64,000 nucleotides of DNA from assembly GCF_022548875.1 (NCBI RefSeq), contig NZ_JAKZEW010000002.1, positions 898 through 64,897 on the forward strand. The letters run 5' to 3'. A program made the position numbers and the translations under genes. The DNA is from Glycomyces sp. L485 (GTDB lineage Bacteria > Actinomycetota > Actinomycetes > Mycobacteriales > Micromonosporaceae). Below, piece after piece: positions 41,899 to 53,488 of this stretch. Numbering within the stretch: the stretch's first letter is position 1; each line of letters starts with the position of its first letter. Below the pieces are notes generated by a model. The model was not told the origin of the DNA and did not search any database. It was given only the letters and a program-made list of their open reading frames with translations.

Positions 41899-42010
41899 GA
41901 ACGCAAACTCAACAGGCGCCCCGTGGGGGAAGTCCGGTCAGAAGCCGGCGCTGACCCGCAGCGGTAGTCGCGGTTCGACTTCGAACACCAGCCGAGTGCC
42001 TTAGCCTCTT
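41899..42010 (+). ncRNA. Cobalamin riboswitch
   Basis: The conserved core is legible: AACAGG at 41911, GGGGGAAGTCCGGTCAGAAG, CCGGCGCTGACCCGCAGCGG and then TAGTCGCGG. These correspond to the family core GGAA...GGTnnGAA...CCGG...GCTGnCCCGCaaCGGTA. A B12-box-like ACCAGCCGAGTGCCTT at 41988-42003 follows a small GTTCG/CGAAC hairpin. Further stems at 42073-42092 and 42095-42115 could form the expression platform ahead of the gene at 42150. Boundaries are approximate. B12 binding would be expected to reduce expression of the uptake operon. Confidence 0.87.
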
Positions 42011-42149
42011 TACAAACTCGGCCCGCCCGCGTGAGCCCGAATGCCCACCGGTCGCCAACATCCACTGTCAACGCCTGTCGTGGTCTACAGGCGCCTGCGG
42101 CGACGCCGCCTGCCCGAAGACCCCGCCCGCGCTTCAGAAAGGTCAGGCA

Positions 42150-43364
42150 ATGCGCCACCAGTCGACCGCAGGCCGAGTCACGGCCCGCACGCGTCGCCGA
42201 GGGCGGAAGCTGCTCGCAGCAGCGGCCGCCGCGGTCCTGCCCATCGTCGCCGTCGTCACGGCCTCCCCGGCCCAAGCCCAGGCCGAGCCGCACGACGACC
42301 CGGCCTCGGCCGCCGCCGCATGGCTCGCCGACCAGTCCAGCGGCGACTACTTCGAGTTCAACGGCGCCCCCGACGTCAGCACCACCCTCGACGCCCTCAT
42401 CGGGCTCATGGCCGCCCGCGTCGGCGGCGACCAGGTGCAGGCCTCGCTCGAATGGCTCAACGAGCCCGACACCCTGAACTCCTACGTCTACCCCGGCGGG
42501 GACGCCGAAGGCGCCTCAATCGCGGTCGGCGCCGCGGGCAAGGTCATGTACGTCGTGGCCACCGCCGGCGGCGACCCCACCGACTTCGGCGGCGTCAAAC
42601 TCGCCGACGAGGTCGCCGCAGCACCGCTCGAAGGCATCGACGGCAGCACCCTGTCGTGGGCCGCGCTCGGCCTCTCCCGCACCGAGGACGGCGTCCCGCC
42701 CGAAATCGCCGACGCGCTCACCGCCGCCCAGTGCGACGACGGCGGCTTCTCGTTCACCGTGCCAGAAGACGGCTCGTGCACCAGCGACACCGACACCACC
42801 GGCATCGCGGTCGCGGCACTCACCGCGACCGGCGACGCCGCGGCCGACACGCGCGAGGACGCCCTCCAGTGGCTGCGCGACCACCAGGACGAGGACGGCT
42901 CCTTCTCCTTCGACGAAGCATCGGGCCCGAGCGCCAACTCCACCGCGATGGCCGCGCAGGCACTGCTGACCTCGAACGACACCGAGGCCGCGCAGCTGTC
43001 GGTCACCTACCTCATCGGACTGCAGATCTCCTGCGGCGAGGACGGCGCCGGCGCCGTCCGCTTCACCGACCCCGAGGACCCCGAATTCGGCGAGATCTCC
43101 CGGCTGAGCGCGACCGCGCAGTCCCTCGTCCCGCTCGCGGGCCAGAACTACGCCGAACTCGACGCCACCGACTCGTCCCCCGACGTCCCGACCCTCGAAT
43201 GCCCGACCGCCGGCGACGACGCCGCGACCGCGGACGAGGACGAGACCGACACGACCACCTGGGTCCCCTGGGTGATCGTCGCCGCCGTGATCGTCCTAGC
43301 CGGGATCATCGCCTACCTGGTCGTGCGCGCCCGCCGCGGCGGCGGGGGCAAGGACGGCGAATGA
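42150..43364 (+). CDS. Exported, membrane-anchored alpha/alpha-repeat protein, transcobalamin alpha-domain-like
   Basis: The 404-residue product has a signal peptide (basic head, then LLAAAAAAVLPIVAVVTASP, with cleavage likely after AQA near 44). About 300 residues of helical repeats follow, resembling the prenyltransferase/squalene-oxidase alpha/alpha toroid: ASAAAAWLADQ, ASLEWLNEPD, CDDGGFSF, TTGIAVAALTATGD, ALQWLRDHQDEDGSF and STAMAAQALLTS. An acidic linker, one span (WVIVAAVIVLAGIIAYLVV) and a basic tail close it. Animal intrinsic factor and transcobalamin have the same type of alpha barrel. With the riboswitch and ECF genes it is probably a surface B12 binder. Catalytic cyclase motifs are absent. 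The ribosome-binding site is AAAGG. Confidence 0.82.
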   Translation: MRHQSTAGRVTARTRRRGRKLLAAAAAAVLPIVAVVTASPAQAQAEPHDDPASAAAAWLADQSSGDYFEFNGAPDVSTTLDALIGLMAARVGGDQVQASLEWLNEPDTLNSYVYPGGDAEGASIAVGAAGKVMYVVATAGGDPTDFGGVKLADEVAAAPLEGIDGSTLSWAALGLSRTEDGVPPEIADALTAAQCDDGGFSFTVPEDGSCTSDTDTTGIAVAALTATGDAAADTREDALQWLRDHQDEDGSFSFDEASGPSANSTAMAAQALLTSNDTEAAQLSVTYLIGLQISCGEDGAGAVRFTDPEDPEFGEISRLSATAQSLVPLAGQNYAELDATDSSPDVPTLECPTAGDDAATADEDETDTTTWVPWVIVAAVIVLAGIIAYLVVRARRGGGGKDGE

Positions 43365-43936
43365 CCGACCGCGCCCTGCCGACCGGAGCCGCCGCGGTCA
43401 TCGCGGTCGCGGCGGCCCTGGCATGGGCCGGGTCGGCTGCCGCGCACGACGCCCACTGCCACGGCGTCACGGTCGTCGTCGACTCCGGGCAGGGAGCGCC
43501 GGCCGTCGGCTGCGCCGACGACCCCGCCTCCGGCATCGAGGCCCTCGCCCAAGCCGGCTTCACCGTCACCGAGGTGACCTCCTTCCCCGGCGCGGTGTGT
43601 CGGATCGACGACCACCCCGAGACCGAATGCGGTCCGATGCCCCCGGCTGACGCGTCCTGGTCGTACTGGTACGCGGACACCGGCGACGACGAGTGGACGT
43701 ACGCCAGCGTCGGCGCGGGCGTGCGCGACCCCGACGAGGGCGACCTCGAAGGCTGGGCCTTCGGCAACGGATCCGGCGCGCCCGGCCTCGCCCCCGACGA
43801 AGCGGCCGCCGCCGAGCCCCGGCCCGAAGCCGACCTCGAATCGTCCAGCCCGCCGACCTGGGTCCTCGCCGTCGTGATCCTCGCGGCCATCGGGGCACTC
43901 GTCATCTGGCGGGCACGGCGCGACAGGCGAGCGTGA
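43361..43936 (+). CDS. Exported, anchored DUF4430-like protein, transcobalamin beta-domain-like
   Basis: The 191-residue protein has a signal peptide (AAAVIAVAAALAWAGSAAA) and a domain matching the DUF4430/transcobalamin beta-domain pattern: VTVVVDSGQG, ASGIEALAQAGFTVTEVTSF, CRIDDHPETECG, ADASWSYWYAD, EWTYASVGAG and DLEGWAFG. A single span (WVLAVVILAAIGALVIW) and a basic tail follow. In animal B12 carriers this domain caps the ligand held by the alpha barrel. The ATG overlaps the previous stop (ATGA) and its own stop overlaps the next start. Likely it closes over B12 together with the preceding protein. Confidence 0.82.
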   Translation: MTDRALPTGAAAVIAVAAALAWAGSAAAHDAHCHGVTVVVDSGQGAPAVGCADDPASGIEALAQAGFTVTEVTSFPGAVCRIDDHPETECGPMPPADASWSYWYADTGDDEWTYASVGAGVRDPDEGDLEGWAFGNGSGAPGLAPDEAAAAEPRPEADLESSSPPTWVLAVVILAAIGALVIWRARRDRRA

Positions 43937-45030
43937 ACGCACCGGCCCGGGCCCGCCGCCCCGCCCACCCGGTGGCCTGGTGGGGATGGGCGCTACTGCT
44001 CGCCACCGCCGCCAGCCGCACCGCGAACCCGTGGCTGCTGCTCCTCATCATCGCCGTCTCCGGCCTCGTCGTGTCCTGGTGCAGGGGCGACGAGCCCTGG
44101 TCCGGCGCCTACCGGGTGTTCCTGGCGATCGGCGCGAGCGCGATCGCGATCCGCATGACGTTCTACATCGTCTTCGGCGGCGCCGAGGGCACGACCGTCC
44201 TGTTCGCGCTCCCGTCGATCCGCCTGCCGGACTGGGCCGCGGGCTTCCGGCTCGGCGGCGCCGTCTCGGCCGAAGGCGCGCTCGCCGCCTCCTACGACGG
44301 GCTCCCGCTGGCGACGCTGCTGGTGTGCGTGGGCGCGGCGAACGCGCTCGCGAGCCCGCGGCGGCTCCTGCGGTCGGTCCCGGCGGCGCTGTACGAGGTG
44401 AGCGTCGCGGTCGTCGTCGCGTTGTCGGTCGCACCCCAGCTGGTGTCGGGCGTAGCGAGGATCAGGAAGGCGAGGGCGCTGCGGGGCAACACGAAACGGA
44501 ACCCGGCGAACCTGATGCGGACGGTCGTCGTCCCGGTCCTGCACGACGCGCTGGACCGGTCGCTCGCGCTCGCCGCCGCGATGGCGTCGCGCGGCTACGG
44601 CCGGGCCGCGGGCGCGGCGGCGAGCACCCGCCGCACCACCTCCGCGCTCCTCCTCATGGGCCTGCTCGGGCTGTGCGCCGGAGCGTACGCGCTGCTCGGC
44701 CCGGCCACGCCGGCACCCGTCGCCTGGGGCCTGCTCGCGCTCGGCGCCGCCGCCGCGGTCCTCGGCATCGCGTTCGCCTCCAAACGGGTCCCGCACACCC
44801 GCTACCGGACCGACGCGTTCGGCGCCCGCGACTGGGCGGTCCTGCTCTCAGGCTCTGCCGCTGCGATGGGGAGCATCGTCAGCGCCGCGGCCGAACCGGG
44901 CTCGATCTGGCCGGCGACCAACCCGCTGACGATGCCGCCGCTGCCGCTGGCGGCCGCCTTCGGGGTGCTCATCGCCGCCGCACCGGCCATCCTGGTACCG
45001 AACACACCGACGAAGGCAGGACCCGCATGA
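43933..45030 (+). CDS. ECF transporter transmembrane (T) subunit
   Basis: The 365-residue EcfT-like protein is strongly hydrophobic. It has N-terminal spans (LLLLIIAVSGLVVSW, VFLAIGASAIAIRMTFYIV) and the two conserved coupling-helix motifs RIRKARALRG and AMASRGYGR (about 178 and 218). Additional C-terminal spans are present. It starts at GTG 43933, overlapping the previous stop. It should couple the ATPase to the S subunit. Confidence 0.9.
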   Translation: MNAPARARRPAHPVAWWGWALLLATAASRTANPWLLLLIIAVSGLVVSWCRGDEPWSGAYRVFLAIGASAIAIRMTFYIVFGGAEGTTVLFALPSIRLPDWAAGFRLGGAVSAEGALAASYDGLPLATLLVCVGAANALASPRRLLRSVPAALYEVSVAVVVALSVAPQLVSGVARIRKARALRGNTKRNPANLMRTVVVPVLHDALDRSLALAAAMASRGYGRAAGAAASTRRTTSALLLMGLLGLCAGAYALLGPATPAPVAWGLLALGAAAAVLGIAFASKRVPHTRYRTDAFGARDWAVLLSGSAAAMGSIVSAAAEPGSIWPATNPLTMPPLPLAAAFGVLIAAAPAILVPNTPTKAGPA

Positions 45031-46628
45031 TCCACTTCGACCGAGTGACCTTCGCCTACGACGAGCGCCCGGTCCTCCGGGACGTCACCATCGACATCCC
45101 AGAAGGGGAGTTCTGCCTGCTCGTCGGTTCCACCGGAGCGGGCAAGTCGACGCTCCTGCGGTCGATCAACGGCCTGGTCCCGCACTTCACGGGCGGCACG
45201 ATGACCGGCGAGATCACCGTCGCCGGGCGGCGCGTGCGCACATCGTCCCCCGCGGACCTGGCCGACGCGGTCGGCTACGTCTCCCAAGACCCCCTCGCGG
45301 GCTTCGTGACCGACGACGTGGAGCTTGAACTGGCCTACACCGCCGAACAGCTCGGCCTCCCACAGGCCACGATGCGCAAACGGGTCACCGAGATCGTCGA
45401 CCTCCTCGGCCTCGCCGACGTCAGAGGCAGGACCCTGGCGGCCCTCTCCTCCGGCCAGCGCCAGCGGGTCGCGATCGGCGCGGCCCTCGTGGCCGGACCG
45501 TCCGCGCTGGTCCTGGACGAGCCCACCTCGGCGCTCGACCCCGGTGCTGCGGACGAGGTCCTGTCGGCACTCCACCGGCTCGTCCACGACCTCGGGGTGA
45601 CGGTCCTACTCGCCGAGCACCGCCTGGAGCGGGTGGTGCAATACGCCGACTCGGCGCTGCTGCTGCGCGACGGCACCGTGACGGCGGGCGGGCCTGGCGC
45701 GGTCCTGGCGGACTCCCCCGTGGCCCCGCCGGTGGTCCACCTGGGCAAGCTCGCCCACTGGCCCGGGCCGCCGGTGACGATCCGCGAGGCACGGCGCCAC
45801 GCCGCGCCGCTGCGCGAACGGCTGGCGGGCGAGCGTCCGCCGCAGCGAGCGCCGGTCGCCGCCGGCAGCCCGCTGCTGGAGACGGGCGCGGTCGCGGTCG
45901 ACTATTCGAGGGTGCGGGCGGTGGACGGCGTCGACCTGGCGGCGCTGCGCGGGGAGCGGATCGCGCTCATGGGCCGCAACGGGTCGGGGAAGTCGAGCCT
46001 GCTGTGGGCGCTCCAGGGCACTGGGAGGCGCTCGGCCGGGACGGTGCGGATCGACGGCGTCGACCCGTCGTCGCTGCGCCCGGGCCGGCGCCGGACCGTC
46101 GCGGGCCTGGTCCCGTCGGAGCCGGCGGACCTTCTGTACGCCGAGACGGTCCGCGCCGAATGCGAAGGGGCGGACCGGGACGGCGACGCTCCGTCCGGGA
46201 CGTGCGCGAAGATCCTGGCCGACCTGGTCGAGGACGTCGACGCCGGGGCCCATCCGAGGGACCTGTCCGAGGGGCAGCGGCTGGCGTTGGCGCTCGCCGT
46301 GACGCTCACGGCGGCGCCGCCCCTGTTGCTGCTGGACGAGCCGACGAGGGGCCTGGACTATCCGGGGAAGGCGTCGTTGGCGACGAGGTTGCGGGGGCTC
46401 GCCGACGCGGGCCACTGCGTGATCGTCTCGACGCACGATGTGGAGTTCGTGGCGGAGTTCGCGAGTCGGGTGGTGATCCTGTCCGACGGCCGTGTGGTCG
46501 CGGACGGCCCCGCGTGCCGGATCGTGTCGGCCTCGCCGATGTTCGCGCCGCAGGTGGAGAAGATCCTGCCGGGCTGGCTCACGGTCGCGGAAGTGGCGGC
46601 CGCACTTGGGGCGGATGATGACCGGTGA
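45027..46628 (+). CDS. ECF transporter ATPase with two fused ABC domains
   Basis: The 533-residue protein carries two complete ATPase domains. The first has Walker A GSTGAGKST (about 33-41), signature LSSGQRQRVAIG and Walker B ALVLDEPTSALDP. The second has Walker A GRNGSGKSS (about 318-326), signature LSEGQRLALALA and Walker B LLLLDEPTRGLDYPG. Fused A-A' subunits occur in actinobacterial ECF systems. The ATG overlaps the T-subunit stop (ATGA). Confidence 0.93.
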   Translation: MIHFDRVTFAYDERPVLRDVTIDIPEGEFCLLVGSTGAGKSTLLRSINGLVPHFTGGTMTGEITVAGRRVRTSSPADLADAVGYVSQDPLAGFVTDDVELELAYTAEQLGLPQATMRKRVTEIVDLLGLADVRGRTLAALSSGQRQRVAIGAALVAGPSALVLDEPTSALDPGAADEVLSALHRLVHDLGVTVLLAEHRLERVVQYADSALLLRDGTVTAGGPGAVLADSPVAPPVVHLGKLAHWPGPPVTIREARRHAAPLRERLAGERPPQRAPVAAGSPLLETGAVAVDYSRVRAVDGVDLAALRGERIALMGRNGSGKSSLLWALQGTGRRSAGTVRIDGVDPSSLRPGRRRTVAGLVPSEPADLLYAETVRAECEGADRDGDAPSGTCAKILADLVEDVDAGAHPRDLSEGQRLALALAVTLTAAPPLLLLDEPTRGLDYPGKASLATRLRGLADAGHCVIVSTHDVEFVAEFASRVVILSDGRVVADGPACRIVSASPMFAPQVEKILPGWLTVAEVAAALGADDDR

Positions 46629-47406
46629 CGCGCGGACAGCGATCCGCTGGCGCGGTGCGCTTGCGGTGGCGCTGGCTGCGGTGTTCGGGCTGGTGGCGAC
46701 GTCGTGGCCCCTCTTGGCCGCTCCGGGCGGGGTCTTGACCGAGTCGACCTCGGGTCCTTGGCTGTTCGCGCTGCTGCTGCCGGTAGTGACGGCGGTGGCG
46801 CTGGTGCAGTTGTCGGACGGAGGGTTGGACGCGCGTGCGGTGGCGATGCTCGGTGTGCTTTCGGCGGTGGTCGCCGCGGTGCGGCCGTTCGGAGCGGGGG
46901 CCGCGGGGGTGGAGACGGTCTTCTTCCTGATCATCCTGGCGGGCAGGGTGTTCGGTCCGGGGTTCGGTTTCATTCTGGGCAATACGGGGCTGTTCGCCTC
47001 GGCGCTGTTGACCGGCGGGGTGGGCCCTTGGATGCCGTACCAGATGTTCGCGGCGGCGTTCGTGGGCCTGGGGGCGGGGCTGCTGCCGGGCGGTGAGCCC
47101 GGGGGCCGGCCGGGGCGGGTCGGAGAGTTGGCGATGCTCGTGTCCTACAGCGTCGTGGCGTCGCTGGGTTTCGGCCTGCTGTTGAACATGTCGTTCTGGC
47201 CGTTCGTGATCACGCAGGGCGATCTGGCCTATGTTCCCGGCGGCGGTTTCGAGGAGAACGCTTCGCGGCTGGTCGCCTATTCGCTTGCGACCTCGCTCGG
47301 TTGGGATCTGGGACGGGCGGTGACCACGGCGGTGCTGATCGTGTTGACCGGCCCGATCCTGCTGCGGGTGCTGCGCCGTACAGCCCGCAGGGCGCGCTGG
47401 GCATGA
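46615..47406 (+). CDS. ECF transporter substrate-binding (S) subunit, probably for cobalamin
   Basis: The 263-residue integral membrane protein has about six spans. The S-component hallmark lies in AMLGVLSAVVAAVRPFGAGA, then FFLIILAGRVFGPGFGFILG and GPWMPYQMFAAAFVGLGAGL. It starts at ATG 46615 or 46618, inside the ATPase gene (14-base overlap). The upstream cobalamin riboswitch and transcobalamin-like partners point to B12 or a corrinoid precursor as substrate, as in CbrT-type systems; this is inference from context. A hairpin follows the stop. Confidence 0.85.
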   Translation: MMTGDARTAIRWRGALAVALAAVFGLVATSWPLLAAPGGVLTESTSGPWLFALLLPVVTAVALVQLSDGGLDARAVAMLGVLSAVVAAVRPFGAGAAGVETVFFLIILAGRVFGPGFGFILGNTGLFASALLTGGVGPWMPYQMFAAAFVGLGAGLLPGGEPGGRPGRVGELAMLVSYSVVASLGFGLLLNMSFWPFVITQGDLAYVPGGGFEENASRLVAYSLATSLGWDLGRAVTTAVLIVLTGPILLRVLRRTARRARWA

Positions 47407-47409
47407 GAA

Positions 47410-47440
47410 GGGGCCGCCGGACGGATCGGCCGGCGACCCC
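47410..47440. terminator. Hairpin between the ECF operon and carbonic anhydrase
   Basis: GGGGCCGCCGG pairs with CCGGCGACCCC with one mismatch around a 9-base loop. It lies between convergent genes and could end both. Confidence 0.6.
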
Positions 47441-47445
47441 GGGGA

Positions 47446-48195
47446 TCACTCGATTCCGGTGACCAGGCCGGTGTCGAAGGAGTAGTAGGCGCCGATGATG
47501 GTGAGGGCGCCGGAGTCGACGTGTTCGGCCATGTTCTTGTGCTCGCTGAGCTGCTGGACCGTGAGCTCGACGTTGGCGCGGATCATCGCCAGGACCGGGT
47601 CGTCGGCCTCGCCTTTGCTCTCCTCGTAGGCCGGGCGCAGGGCCTCGACGGTCTCGCTGAGGTCGTAGCCGTGGTCTTCGAGCTCCTCGCCCGACTCGGC
47701 GGCCACGAGGGCCTCGTGGGCGGCGGTGACGGCACCGCAGTTCTGGTGTCCGAGAACGACGAGAAGGGGGGACTCCAGCGCTGCCGGGCCGTACGAGACC
47801 GATTCCTCGATCAGGGGGTCGAGGACGTTGCCTGCGGAGCGGGTGGTCATGAGGTCGCCGATGCCGGTGTCGAAGACGAGCTCGGGTCCGACGCGGGAGT
47901 CGACGCAGGTGATGACCGCGGCCTTCGGCGTCTGGCCCTCGATGAGCGCCTCGCGGGTGGCGACGTCGGTGTTGGGGTGCTTGGCCTTCCCGTTCGCCCA
48001 GCGCTGGTTGCCTTCGAGCATCGCGTCCCAGATCTCCTGGGCGGATTCGAGGTCCTGGAATTCGGTCTGGCTCGCCTGCGCTTCGGGGGAGCTGCCGCAG
48101 GAGGCGAGCGTAGTGGAGAAGAGCGCTCCCAGGCCGAGAGCTCCTGCGCCGGTGAAGATCCGGCGCCTTGTACCTGTAATTTGAGTGGTTTTCAT
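47446..48195 (-). CDS. Beta-carbonic anhydrase lipoprotein
   Basis: The enzyme interconverts CO2 and bicarbonate at the cell surface. The 249-residue precursor has a Tat-like basic start (TRRRIFTGAG) and a lipobox LASC (Cys33), so it should be a lipid-anchored exported protein. Zinc ligands are present: Cys-x-Asp-Ser-Arg in ITCVDSRVG and His-x2-Cys in VLGHQNCGAV. TTRSAGNVLDPL and the C-terminal GAYYSFDTG are typical of the family. The start ATG 48195 has no ribosome-binding site; the frame stays open upstream to a GTG at 48474. A motif shared with the gene at 23630 lies 17 bases upstream. Confidence 0.9.
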   Translation of the reverse strand: MKTTQITGTRRRIFTGAGALGLGALFSTTLASCGSSPEAQASQTEFQDLESAQEIWDAMLEGNQRWANGKAKHPNTDVATREALIEGQTPKAAVITCVDSRVGPELVFDTGIGDLMTTRSAGNVLDPLIEESVSYGPAALESPLLVVLGHQNCGAVTAAHEALVAAESGEELEDHGYDLSETVEALRPAYEESKGEADDPVLAMIRANVELTVQQLSEHKNMAEHVDSGALTIIGAYYSFDTGLVTGIE

Positions 48196-48678
48196 GGCCC
48201 ATGGGTACCGAGGCGATATTCGCATGTCCATGTGCATATGTGTCAGTGTGTGATCCGGCATATCGGGCGCCAGTCGGTCGGCGGCGATCGCGCCGCACCC
48301 CGTCGAGGCAAGTAGAGCGGCCGCTGCCTGCGAAGACATGGACAGCGGCTGCGGAGCCGCTCCTCCGAAAACGATCATGCAAACGCACCTCGGGTCCACC
48401 GGAGCCACCAGCGAGGCGAAGTCGGGGACGGTGACTGAGACGACTTCGCCCTCAGCCGTGGTGGTGATTGTCACGAACGGTCCGCTCGCCTCGCGCGGAA
48501 CTCGGGACTCGGTGACGGCAGGCGCCGAGATATTCGCAAGTGTCGCGATTCAGCGCGAGCGGCGGCTCCCGGAGCAGGAGCTTGCCCATGCGCGCCCAAG
48601 AGTACGAGCGCGGCGTCGCATCAGGGACCACCTGCGTTTCGGACCCGCCCCGGAGGCGTTCACCGAACACCCGGCGCG
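48196..48678. other. Upstream region of carbonic anhydrase; possible coding leader
   Basis: No separate gene is certain. On the minus strand the carbonic-anhydrase frame continues to GTG 48474 with codon use that is partly actinobacterial (VVSVTVPDFASLVAPVDP), so an extended or overlapping product is possible. The two copies of the GATATTCGCAWGT-type motif are at 48212-48228 and 48526-48542. No terminator for dnaE (stop at 48679) was found. Confidence 0.35.
48212..48228 (-). promoter_or_regulatory. Copy of the ACATGCGRATATC motif next to carbonic anhydrase
   Basis: On the minus strand the bases read GACATGCGAATATCGCC, sharing ACATGCG-R-ATATC with the first repeat at 23549-23565. It ends 17 bases before the carbonic anhydrase ATG. 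A further relative, CACTTGCGAATATCTCG, is at 48526-48542 on the same strand. Confidence 0.5.
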
Positions 48679-52215
<3,537 letters not shown>

Positions 52216-52441
52216 GTGGTGCTCCCTGACTCTGCGCCCTATTCAACACCCGACCACCGACATCGCGCTCCGCGCCGAGGCCGGGAATCAGACCCTCAAC
52301 CCTAGTCCCCGCCTTCATGGCGGCGCGCCGGCTCGGCGGCCCGGATGCCTTCCATCTCAAGGTCCGAGGACATCAGAGAGAACTTCGCATTGCCGCTATA
52401 TGCCGTGATGGTGATGATGACCGCACACAAGGTGCGGAGAG

Positions 52442-52482
52442 TTATCCACAGGCTGAAAATCGATGCTTGCCAAGTGTTGACA
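52442..52482 (+). promoter_or_regulatory. DnaA box and promoter block upstream of the DUF4192 gene
   Basis: GTTATCCACAGGCT (52441-52454, DnaA box 52442-52450) is followed by 12 bases, TTGCCAAG, two bases and TTGACA (52477-52482). Exact spacing and sequence recur, in the same orientation relative to the gene, ahead of the tad operon. The start codon is 20 bases past TTGACA. The remaining 52216-52440 shows nothing else definite. Confidence 0.6.
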
Positions 52483-52501
52483 TCAGTCGGACACTTATGC
52501 C

Positions 52502-53479
52502 ATGAACTTGACAGAGACGAAAATCAGCATCAAAGGGCCCACCGACCTCATCACCACCGTTCCGCTGCTGCTGGGTTTCCACCCGGAGCACAGCCTGGTC
52601 GTGGTGGGGCTCATCGACTTCGATCTTCAATGCACTTTCCGCGTCGACCTCCCCGGCTCGGCCGACCACCTCGAACACCTGCGTGACCTGACCGCGCAGC
52701 TGTGCCGCAACGAATGCGACGCGGCCGTCCTCATCGCCTACGGCGAGCGGGAGGTCGCCGAGGCCTCCCTGGAGCGCGGTGCCCACCGGCTCGACGCCGC
52801 CGGCATCAAGCCGGTAGACCGGCTCCGCGTCTCGGAGGGCCGCTGGTTCAGCCTCTCGTGCGGCCGCGCCTGCTGCCCGCCCGAGGGCAAACCGGTCCCC
52901 GAGAGCTCGGCGGCCTCCTGCGAGGTCGCCGTCGCCGGGGGCCACGCCCTGTCCGACCGCGCGGCCGTCGCCGCACAGCTCGACCCGGCCGAGGACGGAC
53001 GTCGCGCCGCCGTGGCCTCGGCCGTCGAGGCGATCCTGCTCGCCGAGACCGAACTCGACTGGGCCGAGCAGCGCGGCCGCGACCTCCACACCGTCGAACA
53101 CTGGATGAGCGCCGAGGATCTTCCCGACACCGACGACATCGCCACCCTCGGGCTCGCGCTCGGCGATCTGGACATCCGCGACTTCGTGATCGAGCGCATC
53201 GGTTCCGGCGGGTTCGAAGCCAATCGCACCGACCTGTGGGTCTGGCTGGCCCGCCACCTCGAGGATGAACTGGTCGCCCCGGCCGCCACGGTCGCGGGCT
53301 TCGCCGCCTACCGGTTCGGCAACGGGGTCCTGGCCTTGGAGGCCTTCGAGATGGCGCTGCGGTCGCAGCCGAACTACCGGCTCGCGCAGATGCTCATGGC
53401 CGCGCTCCAGGCAGGGATTCCGCCCGGAGCGCTCGATGGAATCGGGCGTGGCAGGGCGGGCGGTGTACTCGATGGCTAG
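52502..53479 (+). CDS. DUF4192 family protein
   Basis: The 325-residue soluble protein matches the actinobacterial DUF4192 family. The N-terminal signature is KISIKGPTDLITTVPLLLGF, followed by HPEHSLVVVGL; later come CDAAVLIAYGE, RWFSLSC-x8-PEG-type Cys residues (LSCGRACCPPEG), and the C-terminal DLWVWLARHLEDE, then FAAYRFGNGVLALEAFEMAL. Function is unknown. Its promoter block is shared with the tad operon, hinting at co-regulation. The mobA-like gene follows after nine bases. Confidence 0.9.
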   Translation: MNLTETKISIKGPTDLITTVPLLLGFHPEHSLVVVGLIDFDLQCTFRVDLPGSADHLEHLRDLTAQLCRNECDAAVLIAYGEREVAEASLERGAHRLDAAGIKPVDRLRVSEGRWFSLSCGRACCPPEGKPVPESSAASCEVAVAGGHALSDRAAVAAQLDPAEDGRRAAVASAVEAILLAETELDWAEQRGRDLHTVEHWMSAEDLPDTDDIATLGLALGDLDIRDFVIERIGSGGFEANRTDLWVWLARHLEDELVAPAATVAGFAAYRFGNGVLALEAFEMALRSQPNYRLAQMLMAALQAGIPPGALDGIGRGRAGGVLDG

Positions 53480-53488
53480 GCTGGTGGC

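Noticed and set aside
42150-43364. Annotation as a terpene cyclase or prenyltransferase enzyme
   Set aside because: Only the helical repeat pattern matches. The catalytic acid motifs and QW repeats are not seen, and export, anchoring and genomic context favour a binding protein.
48452-48670. 72-codon minus-strand frame between carbonic anhydrase and dnaE
   Set aside because: It has no domain, a weak start and mixed codon use; kept only as part of the intergenic description.
52442-52450. A replication origin at the DnaA box near dnaE
   Set aside because: Only one perfect box is present and no AT-rich unwinding region or dnaA gene; a promoter-linked role fits better.
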